Positions 54,872 through 64,000 of a DNA stretch of 64,000 nt are shown piece after piece. Numbering within the stretch: position 1 is the stretch's first letter; each line of letters opens with the position of its first letter. Both the position numbers and the translations under genes were made by a program. The notes under the pieces are model-generated. The model was not told the origin of the DNA, made no database searches, and saw only the letters and a list, made by a program, of their open reading frames with translations. Origin of the DNA: Xestospongia muta (taxonomy: Eukaryota > Porifera > Demospongiae > Haplosclerida > Petrosiidae); assembly GCA_963693285.1 (NCBI GenBank), contig OY848917.1:4640618-4704617 (forward strand). The letters run 5' to 3'.

Positions 54872-57800
54872 ATGTCAGCAATATTGTCTTTATTGGTGAT
54901 CTTAGTTCTTTCATCAGAATGCTGTAAGTTGTTCGCTCAAGGAAGTCTTGTCACAATGTTCTTTAAATTGTTTCTTTTGAAATTAACCATAGATGTTTAG
55001 TTTATTGTAACACAAAATTGCTCGTAATGAGTTACAAATTCAAACTAGTATGTTGTGTATTAAGTAATAGAGATTGATTTAACTCGTACCGGATGGCTTT
55101 TGAACGTCCCTTACAGCTCAAATAATGGATACTTTGTCAATTCTTGTCTATATCATGCATAATTCAATATTGTTTCATCATTATAGGTAGTGGGGATCGA
55201 ATTGATGCTTTCTTTCGTTGTATTGTCAGTACTGAGTTACCAAGTTTTAATACAAGTCAGCCAGCATGTCCCATCTCCACTGAAGATCTACTTGCCTTAC
55301 TTGATACTTCTGACCACTGTTCTGATCTACATCTCTTTGCAGACTACATTGAAAACAATAAAGTGGAGTTAGAGTTCATACCAACTTTAACATTAGATGA
55401 AGCTATATATCAATCTATTGAAGTGACCACAGAATATTGTTTGCATGACATGAATGATTATCTTTGTGGTCTTTATGCTGAAACAACTATTGAAGCCTGT
55501 GAAATGGAGATGTTTCGTCTTTTTGCTTACACATCAAAGGGTCACTTCAGTTATTTACTGTATACATACTTAGCAGCATATCAGATGCATTTGTTTTTAT
55601 GGGATTTCCTATCTACTACTGGTGACACTGCTTCCACACAGCACTTTCTGTATACTTGTACTTCAAATGATTTAGGAAATGTAGATGAGTGTGTTAGTGA
55701 TCTCCTGGGTCAGTGTTTTGAGTTAGAAAGTTTATATTATGATGACCCATACTGGTGCTATTTTTGGGTACAAAATAGATTGTGCTATCAATTCAAAGGT
55801 GATGATAGGTTCAGATGTGTTTGGATAATGGACATATTGAGTTGGACCAGTCTAGAGAACCAGTGTGGAACTGAAGATAATGAAGGAAAATGTGTGAGTT
55901 ATATATATTCGTGTATATACGTACTTATGTATGGTTATGTAAACAGTTATTATCACAATTATAAATCATTATTGTAAATTTGTAATGTCATTAGATTATA
56001 AAAAATTGTATCTGTTATTTTCTTGGCAGGAAGTGTTGTTAAATGATGTACTAAACAAACCTGTTAATCAAGTCAATTCTAGTGATATTGACCAAGTGAA
56101 GTCAGTGCTAAGTGGAGGGTCTAAACGCTCTAATCACACAAGCAAAACCTTGAATCAGTTAAACACAATTGTTAATTTTTTTAACCAAAATGAAACAAAT
56201 ATTGCTCAATTAATTGATACTCAAGATGCAGATGTGAGTGACTAAACAAAAGGATATTGAATAACATATCATTATCTAGACATTTTTGTCAGTTGTCAAT
56301 GTATTGGCAAGTGAAGAAAGACTTACAATATTAAAGAATGAAAGTGCAGTAAGTTTTTGCTATCAAATGATTCTAAGCATAAAATATCTTATATGTCTTG
56401 TAGAACAATTCTGGTGTAGTCCTGTTACAAGATCTTGAGCAGCTATCAAAATTAATAGCAATAGCAGTGGCTGAAGGGAATGCTAGGGTCAACCCTAAGT
56501 ATACTTACAATGGAAATAACATAGGTAAAGCATAAAATAAACAACTCTGTCTAAGATAGTACTTGTGTTTTTTGACAATAGGTGTTTTCCTTTCTGCTGG
56601 ATCAGTCAAGCAAAACTACTCTTCTGGTGGTAATCCTAACAATATTTTGTAGAATGGTCTGCTATTATTACTATTCTGTAGAATTGAGACTGTATAATAA
56701 TACAACTACTAAATCAAACATGTCTGTTTCCATCAATATTCCAAGCCAAGCAAGTTGTGATGATTTTATAGCATCTGGCAGTCCAGACTATGATTATGAT
56801 TACTATGATTATGATTATGAGGATGTTTGTGATGGTAAAGCATATTGTGAAATCTATGACAATATTACTGGTGAGTGGATTCCTTATTATGACTTAACTA
56901 TACTATTTGGTGACTGTTCAAAAAAGCTGAGTCTCAGTGAAGGTATAGCAAAATTGTAATAGAATTCATGTTTATATGCACTTGCTATGCGTAGATTGTA
57001 AGTCAGTAGTAGCTACATCTATCACTGGTAACATGGATGATTTCCTTTCAAACAGTACTTCTGAAAATATGTTAGTTGCCCCCAAATTATATCATATTCA
57101 TTGGTTTAATTTGCTAGGACATTAGTTAGTCTCATTTTATCAAGTCAACTTATTACAGGAAGTGATGACACTGATGAATCAAGCCTTCATTTTCTTCATA
57201 AAAATGCTACTTTAAATTTTACACTATCATCTGTGAGCAGTCTTTTATCGTGCAGTAAAATTCATTTTAAAAGGGATATATTATATGCATGTCTGTTATC
57301 TAATAGTTATCATCTTTTGGTACACTGACTATGAATTCATTTGCTTGCATCATATTTATAAAGTGTTACTACCATATATGGCTGTAAATGTAGACTTGTT
57401 ACTGAAATAATCATGTGTCATCACTTTAATTATTGTTTTACAGCCTGTGAACCTCACAGAATACACTCCCAAGTGCTGCTATTTGGAGCCCCAAACAATG
57501 TATATTATACTTTCTTTAAATGGCATAGATATCTTTGTTTTTTAAGGGAGTGGTCAGATGAAGGTATAGAGACTATTGTATTATCAGAGATTGAAGTTGA
57601 GTGTATCACAAATCATCTCTCAAGTTTTGCTGTTCTTGTTGATCATAGAGGATTATTAGAAACAGAAGTAAAGAAGATGTAGATAATAATAGTATTATTA
57701 TTGACATGATTATGTTACAGCAAATCCCATCTAAGGAAAGATTAGCACTTAATATTGTTGGTTACATCGGACCAGCTCTGTCTTTAGTATCTCTTATTGT

Positions 57801-59396
57801 GGCAATAGTATTTATGATTGTGTTAAGGTATGGATATATCACATTTTAGTAACAAACAAGTTAGTCTAATGTTATAGAAAGAAACTCCAGAAAGGAGCTT
57901 TATACTTTGTTCATCTCAACCTGTCTATTTCATTAATGCTTGCTTTGGTTGTATTTATAGTTGGACTAGAAACAGCAGATGATATTAAAGTATGAAGTAT
58001 TAGTATATTATTCAAGTTTATATTGATGTGTCATTTAGTGGTTATGTTCATTAGTCGCTGGTCTATTACATTATTTGTTTCTGTGTGTCTTCTTTTGGAT
58101 GTTAGTTGAAGGGATAACACTATGTGTTATGGTAATGTATGTATGGGGTACAAAATATCTAAAATGGTATTTGTTTCTACCATTAGGTTGGGGTAAGCAT
58201 ATTTCATAATGTGTATAGTCAATTTGTATACATTGTTTATTAGGAGTTCCTGTTATTATTGTAGCAATATCAGTTGGAATAAGATATGAATTATATGGAA
58301 CTGATAAATTGTGAGTTGTATTTCAACATTATAATAGTGTAATAACACAATTTAGTTGTTGGTTATCACATAAAGCTGGACTTACGTGGGCTTTCTTAGG
58401 GCCAGTGGTTGTAATTTGTGTGGTAAGAAGTAATTTAATTTGTAATTTGTAAGACTATTATCTTACACATTACAGTACACAAATGTAACATTATTTTGAA
58501 TACAAAATAATTGTAAAAACAGATCATATTATATGGTCATTATCAATTCACAGAAAGTTTTTCAATCTTTAAGTTCTAACTTAACACAATTAGTCCTTTT
58601 TAACCTTTTAGATCAATACTGTGATATTAATTTTGACCATTGTTAAAGTGACATTGTTAATGAGACACAAACTAAAGAATCATCATAAAGCAAAGAATTT
58701 CCAGATAGTAAAGTAATTTATTAAACAAGTCATAATTAATGTCATGTATATATTATTAGATCATCTATACTTGGAGCTATAATACTGTTTCCTTTACTTG
58801 GAGTTACATGGATTATTGGTATATTTGCTGTAAGTGCTAAAACAAGTGTCTTTCTATGGCTCTTTACAATTTGTAACTCATTACAGGTAAACTATTACCT
58901 ATTATCTAATTATATTGTATTATTACTTTAAATTTTATAGGGAGTGGGTATACTTGTTCTACATGTGCTAAAAAACAAAACAGTTAGTTATTTTAAATAA
59001 CATTGAAACTTTTAATACATGCTTACATTATTAATATAGGTAATGATGTGGTTTGCCAAGAAATGTCCTTGTCTTAAGAAATACATTTCACATAAATCTT
59101 TTGTAAGTGTTTCTAAAATTGCCTCAGATAATGTTTTGTTTGGCATATAATGTTAAATGTAGCTATAAAGTCATATTTAATATGATACAAGAATGTGCAT
59201 CAATTCAATATAACTATTTTCTAGGATACTTTTTCGTCAACCAGAAAGTTGGCTAAAGAAAGTAAGCATTTGTTATTTCATTGAAAGATAGTATTGATAT
59301 CTTAATTATACAGCAAGTGTACAAAGTGTTAAAGTTAATGGAAAAGATAGTCCTAGCAGTGAAGTAATTGGAATGAAGACTATTCAAGAAGAATGA
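54872..59396 (+). CDS. Adhesion G-protein-coupled receptor B (929 aa)
   Basis: Tandem paralogue of receptor A with 22 exons: 54872-54923, 55187-55893, 56030-56233, 56280-56348, 56404-56524, 56582-56629, 56682-56942, 56995-57070, 57118-57232, 57444-57499, 57547-57667, 57721-57827, 57878-57989, 58039-58192, 58244-58310, 58356-58422, 58612-58712, 58760-58886, 58941-58982, 59040-59102, 59225-59261, 59314-59396. Order: signal peptide (MSAILSLLVILVLSS), the same Cys-rich domain (14 Cys; IDAFFRC, EACEMEMF, QHFLYTC, NRLCYQF), a GAIN-like region, and a Tyr/Asp repeat (436-448, longer than in A). The GPS lies at 562-600 with site NHL/SSFAVL (594/595), followed by seven helices (GLLHYLFLCVFFWMLVEG, YGTDKFCWLS, FPLLGVTWIIGIFAV). 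Most exons match A in length and all 21 introns match in position. Introns are shorter than in A. The GPS lacks the usual Trp (CCYL versus CVYW). Confidence 0.9.
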
Positions 59397-60032
59397 TGAC
59401 AATTAAATAAGAAATGACATATTAATGTTATGTTTCTATTTTTGTTAAATCGTCATTGGTAGTTTTAATACATACAACTTTACTTTATGTATTCATATTT
59501 TACAATAAGCTCCCTAATGTTATGATAGCACTGTGCTACTACTTTGTAACAAACACAGTGTTGTTTATTGTAAACATATATTCTGTCATTTGTAACTATT
59601 TATTTAATAAGCAGTAACAAATTTACTACAGCTTTTGTATAATATTATATATGAAACATTATGTAATAACTTGATTAATCCTGTAGTTATAGTACATGTT
59701 AGTTAATGACGTCATTATAGAGGTGTGGTCTCAATATATCTCATTATAGATCAATTGAAATAGGTTGATCTGAATTGTTGTTACAGAAAATTGACAGACT
59801 GATAACAGACAACATATGCTTTACATGTTTTGTGTACACATTATGTGTGCAAAGACTGTGTTCCTTAAAATTCTATTCTATTTAATATGTATAGTGAATG
59901 TTGGCAAATATTGCCTTAAATGTAGACATTAATTAGTATCAGTTCAATAAGTAGATACAAATAATATAAATAACAACTACAGTATTTTAGTCAATAGAGG
60001 TAGTCCCAGTATTAATCAATAGCAGTACACAT
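59397..60032. other. Receptor B 3' flank
   Basis: No gene seen; AT-rich. Confidence 0.4.
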
Positions 60033-60484
60033 CATAGGCGGATGAGGCACTTATATTTTGGGGGGGCTCACACCATAACTATATGATGAATATGCAGACA
60101 CGAAGGTACCCATAATGCAGAAAGTATGTTTGATATAATCACAATCAGTATTACCAACATTAATTTAAAATGTACCAAAGTATTTCCTTTACTCATCATT
60201 TACCATAACAAATTCCTTAGCTATTTCAACAAAATCACACTCATTAGTTATGCATTTGTGTACACGAAGGACCAGACAATTGTTAAGCCGTTTTTCCGTC
60301 ATTGTAGCCTGCAAATACGTCAAAACTTTTGACAGTTTCATCAACACCAATAAGATTAACTTAGATTCTTTTTGTGGGGTAAGTAGCAAGCAATAAAAAT
60401 TTGGGGGAGCTGAGCCCCCTATTTCTAAATATTGGGGGGCTCTAGCCCTTCCAGCCCCCCCCCCCCCCCCTTCAGCTTCCTATG
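60033..60484. mobile_element. Non-autonomous DNA-transposon-like element
   Basis: Starts CATAGGCGGATGAGG and ends CTTCAGCTTCCTATG, giving short imperfect terminal inverted repeats. It is flanked by the direct repeat CACAT on both sides (60028-60032 and 60485-60489), a likely target-site duplication. Subterminal G-rich and C-rich runs (GGGGGGGCTCA near 60060, a 16-base C tract at 60455-60470) are characteristic of such elements. The open frame at 60126-60332 inside has no recognised content. Confidence 0.65.
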
Positions 60485-60598
60485 CACATTAATAATTGGT
60501 GTATATCATATAAACTACTTCCATTAACATACATATATATAGACATATATATGAACATAAAAATTAAACTAGATCAAAGACATTAATCTAGAAAATGA

Positions 60599-60925
60599 GA
60601 TGTTAAACAAAATTATCATTACTTTGACAGTTAACTCATCAATTGGTATTTTTAGTAACAACAGCATTGTGATATTTACTACTTTGCAATATAGAACTCA
60701 TAGTTTGGAAAGTTGTTTGTTTAAGTACAAAAGGATGGCCACCAATGAATCTATAATAGGACATCCCTACACTCTTCATACTTGTCCTTTTTGAGAGATC
60801 TTTTGTTTAAGTACAAAACTGTATACTACCATTACTAATTAGTATAATTATGTTGTTCATACTCGCATTGCATTTGACAAAGTAATTGATCGAATGCATA
60901 CATACAACCCAAGCAACTATAAATT
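60599..60925. repeat. Long direct repeat, copy 1
   Basis: Matches 61686-62045 in the same orientation (for example GATATTTACTACTTTGCAA, GGACATCCCTACA, TTTAAGTACAAAACTGT). Confidence 0.75.
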
Positions 60926-60952
60926 GGTACTCTACACTTCACATTATTGAAT
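60926..60952 (+). pseudogene. Relic of adhesion-GPCR exon 9 (3' end only)
   Basis: TACTCTACACTTCACATTAT followed by TGAAT and a GTAAGC donor matches the 3' end of the exon 9-like sequence at 63797-63882, as do the roughly 75 bases after the donor (60953-61030 versus 63883-63960). Too short to be functional. Confidence 0.5.
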
Positions 60953-61261
60953 GTAAGCAATCCATAAATTAATTTTAGACATAATTTGAATTAACACGTT
61001 ATGAAACTATTAATAAAATTACATTCATGGCTTATGCACAACCACTTAATGAATATATAGTTTCTATATTCTGTTGACTTTTAGCAGCAATGCATGTCTG
61101 TTTTTAAATACACGTGACAGGAAATCACAGCATCATATATTACTATAGTGTGGTGTATAATCATAAGATGTCTTATGTGGTTAAATATTGCTTATGTTAA
61201 AGTATGACATCTATAATTAATGTTAATAATGACATCGGGACAGTGATGTCTATTATATTCT

Positions 61262-61345
61262 TTAACATCCATCCGTCCATCCATTCATCTGTCCATCCAT
61301 CCATCCATCTATCCTAACATCCAACCATCCATTTATCCTTCAATT
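61262..61345. repeat. ATCC/ATCT tetranucleotide repeat
   Basis: An imperfect run of CCATCCAT-type units. A similar run occurs at 62425-62490. Confidence 0.8.
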
Positions 61346-61389
61346 TATTATTTAAAAAGTTCAGTTTTATTTTCAAGTCTATCAACTAG

Positions 61390-61615
61390 ATAACGCTAAT
61401 GCCACTAAAATGACAAGTATATATTATTATTAGTTATAGCATATTTTTCTCCATAGTTTACTGGGCATATTCACTACAATGTTATGATACTACAAGTACA
61501 TTCAAAAATAGTTGTAATAGTTAAAACTCATGCCACAAGCAAACAAAGAAACATGAAGAATGGTTTTATGTAATCAATTATTCTCATTCCCTTTAATGCT
61601 TGTCATTTTAATGAC
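61390..61615. repeat. Dispersed repeat, third copy of the inverted-repeat unit
   Basis: Same orientation as 63170-63375 (blocks CATAGTTTACTGGGCATATT, ACAAGTACATTCAAA, AAGAAACATGAA), and inverted relative to 62550-62760. Confidence 0.7.
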
Positions 61616-61685
61616 CCTAACTATTGTGTAGTTGCTTTAATAGAGTTCTCCCTTACAACATCCATTTATTTCAACTAAAAATTAA

Positions 61686-62045
61686 GTTGTTAAACAAAAT
61701 TAACATTACTTTAACAGTTAAATCAATTATTATTTTTAGTAACGACAGTATTGTGATATTTACTACTTTGCAACATTGAATTCATAACATGAGATTCCCA
61801 GCCTGCACACAACCCACTTGCCTCTTTTGGAATTGGAAGGTTGTTTGTTAAGTACAAAAGGGTGGCCACCAATGAATTTATAGAAGGACATCCCTACATA
61901 TCTCATACTTGTCCTTTTTGAGAGGTCTTTTGTTTAAGTACAAAACTGTCCACTTCCATTACTAATTAGTATGATGATGTTGTTCATACTCGTATTGTAT
62001 TTGACAAAGTATTTGGTGGAAAGCATGTAACCCAAGAAACTATTA
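61686..62045. repeat. Long direct repeat, copy 2
   Basis: Partner of 60599-60925, with an extra insertion of about 45 bases (near 61790-61835). Confidence 0.75.
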
Positions 62046-62159
62046 ATTGATTATTATTTTTTAGTTAAATAACTGTCTAAACACACTGAGAAATGCTGAG
62101 ATACACAAATTAAACTGAACAGATATAGTCACATGTAAATGACAAAGATTAAATTTACA

Positions 62160-62790
62160 TATGTCAGTTCAGATCACAAACAAATTAATGGACAGACATG
62201 TGGATTAATAGTCTAATAGAATAGATAGATCCTTAAAAGAAGAGAGTAAAAATTATACTTCACTCAATAATAGATAACCTACAAGTGATTGGAATGAGGA
62301 AAAATGTAATTATAATAGAGTAAACATACTTTACATTATAGTAGATCCTCACAGTACACAAGGTGATCATGGTGTCATATATGTAAAACAAACTAATGTG
62401 CAATTTAGTATTAGTTCTAAGTTTATCAATCCATCAATCTATCAATTTATCCATCCATCCATCCATCTATTCATCTATTCAGTCATCCATTTATCAATCT
62501 AGTCATTATTGAAAAGACAGTTTTATTTTTAAAAGTCTACCAATTACACAACAGTTAAGGTCATTATAATGGCAAGCATTCAAAGGGAATGTGAATAATT
62601 GATTACATATAACCATTGTTCATGTTTCTTTATTGGTTTGTGGCTGTTTTTTAACTCTTACAACTATGTTTGAATGTACTTGTAGTATCAAAATGTTGTA
62701 GTGAATATGACCAATAAACTATGGAGAAAAATATGCTATAACTAATAATGATATATGTATATGCACTATTGAATAACATAGTAGATTAGC
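62160..62790. repeat. Large inverted repeat, left arm
   Basis: Pairs with 63165-63660 in reverse orientation over two blocks: 62190-62450 with 63390-63645, and 62555-62760 with 63180-63375. Identity is about 90 percent by eye. The tetranucleotide run at 62425-62490 lies between the blocks. Confidence 0.75.
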
Positions 62791-63164
62791 ACTCTATTAT
62801 ATCAAAAGACAACAGCTACCATACAAACAACATAGAACAAGGTGTATATCATTACAAGGTCAATAAAATTATATCAACTGTTGTGATTGTTTACTGTCAA
62901 AAGGGGAATAACAGAAAGCTGTTATGTCTGTAGATAGCTTAGGAAACCTTGTACTGTATAGACATAACTTGATAAGCATACTTTGACAAAGAATTTAAAC
63001 ATGATGGTTGACTGACTGGTTGACATCTTGATGGATTAATAGAGAATTGTAAGAAATACTATAGTTTGTGTTACATATATGACACCATGATCACCTTGTG
63101 TACTGTGAGCATCTACTATAATGTAAAGGATGATTACTCTACTATGTTAATCTACTATGTTATT
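62791..63164. other. Spacer between the inverted-repeat arms
   Basis: Contains a further copy of the TTACATATATGACACCATGA...CCTTGTGTACTGTGAGCATC block (63060-63140), in the orientation of the right arm. No gene. Confidence 0.5.
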
Positions 63165-63660
63165 TAATAGTGTGCGTACACATATCATTATTAGTTCTAG
63201 TATATTTGTCTCCATAGTTTACTGGGCATATTCAATACAATGTTATGATATTACAAGTACATTCAAACATAGTTGTAAGAGTTAAAAAACATGCCACAAA
63301 CCAATAAAGAAACATGAACAATGGTTTTATATAATCAAATATTCACATCCCTTTAAATGCTTGCCATTTTAATGGGATGGATGGATTGATAGATCGATGG
63401 GTTGATAAACTTAGAACTAATATTTAAATTGCACATTAGTTTGTGTTACATATATGACATCATGGCCACCTTGTGTACTGTAAGCATCTACTATAATATA
63501 AAGGATGATTACTCTACTATGATTACATTTTTCCTCATTCCAATCATTTGTAGGTTATCTATTATTGAGTGAAGTATAATTTTTATTCTCTTCTTTCTAG
63601 GATCTATCTATTCTATCAGACTATCAATCCACGTGTCTGTCCATTAATCTCTTTGTCTGC
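63165..63660. repeat. Large inverted repeat, right arm
   Basis: Reverse-complement partner of 62160-62790. Confidence 0.75.
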
Positions 63661-63796
63661 TTATTCTATGTTTGTTTGTTTATCCATCTTTTTTCCTGTT
63701 TATTTGTCTATCCATGGAATGTTCTATTCACACAACATGCATATCTATTAGACACCTATAACATGTACATGTCATATGTATTGTATTTCGAATTAG

Positions 63797-63882
63797 AACA
63801 TTAGTTAGTCTAATACTTTTAAGTCAAATTATTTGTGATGACTCAACTGTAAAATGCTACTCTAAACTTTACATTATTGAAT
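63797..63882 (+). pseudogene. Degenerate adhesion-GPCR exon 9 (third paralogue relic)
   Basis: After an AATTAG acceptor, ACATTAGTTAGTCTAATACT and the block AAATGCTACTCTAAACTTTA followed by a GTAAGC donor align with exon 9 of receptor B (57118-57232) and receptor A (49629-49746). The first part reads TLVSLILLSQII in the receptor frame. The exon is 86 bp instead of 115-118, a shortening that shifts the frame. No neighbouring receptor exon is recognised to its left; sequence to the right leaves the window. Confidence 0.65.
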
Positions 63883-64000
63883 GTAAGCAACCCATAAATT
63901 AATTTTAGACATAATTAGAATTAACACGTTATGAATACTATTAATAAGATTACATTCATTGACGTAACACATCCTTGTAGCTACAATACATGTCTGTTTT

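Noticed and set aside
60126..60332. 68-codon frame with an antisense partner at 60189-60389
   Set aside because: Both lie inside the transposon-like element and have no recognised content.
61262..62490. Possible CRISPR-like array
   Set aside because: The repeats are simple tetranucleotides without spacer structure, and the genome is eukaryotic.

Overview
The window reads as nuclear DNA of an early-branching animal. It is strongly AT-rich, genes are split into many short exons by GT-AG introns (many under 100 bp), and the families are animal ones: adhesion GPCRs with a GPS autoproteolysis site, bubblegum-type acyl-CoA synthetases and death-domain/ankyrin proteins. This mix, together with heavy local gene duplication, suggests a demosponge such as Amphimedon. 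That is an inference; no sequence here fixes the species.

Layout. 1-1227: the 5' end of a minus-strand gene for a secreted, cysteine-rich protein, running off the left edge. 2.3-4.0 kb: two tandem copies of an unrecognised small protein with an acidic Glu/Gly-rich tail. The first copy has lost its start codon next to a perfect palindrome. 4-15.8 kb: no convincing gene. It holds fold-back elements, microsatellites and a multi-copy segmental repeat (7.4-13.6 kb) with coding-like remnants. 15.8-20 kb: a small orphan gene, then broken ankyrin and death-domain/ankyrin genes. 21.4-40.0 kb: two paralogous ACSBG-type acyl-CoA synthetase genes in tail-to-tail orientation, 18 exons each, with all 16 internal exons identical in length. 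Between them lie an intronless seven-helix receptor, an N-terminally incomplete 2OG-Fe(II) dioxygenase and two stray copies of the last two ACSBG exons. 42.9-59.4 kb: two tandem adhesion GPCR genes (22 exons each, 944 and 929 aa as assembled here) sharing a cysteine-rich N-terminal domain I do not recognise, a Tyr/Asp repeat, a GAIN/GPS region and a seven-helix domain. 60-64 kb: a transposon-like element with target-site duplication, tetranucleotide repeats, large direct and inverted repeats, and degenerate copies of adhesion-GPCR exon 9.

No operon logic applies. The linking theme is local duplication: ACSBG genes, adhesion GPCRs, acidic-tail proteins and ankyrin genes all occur as paralogous pairs or with nearby decayed copies. 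The ACSBG enzymes should activate long-chain fatty acids, and the receptors should sit at the cell surface. No direct functional link between the two groups is visible. Exon boundaries were placed by eye from splice sites, frame continuity and paralogue comparison. No transcript or database search was available.
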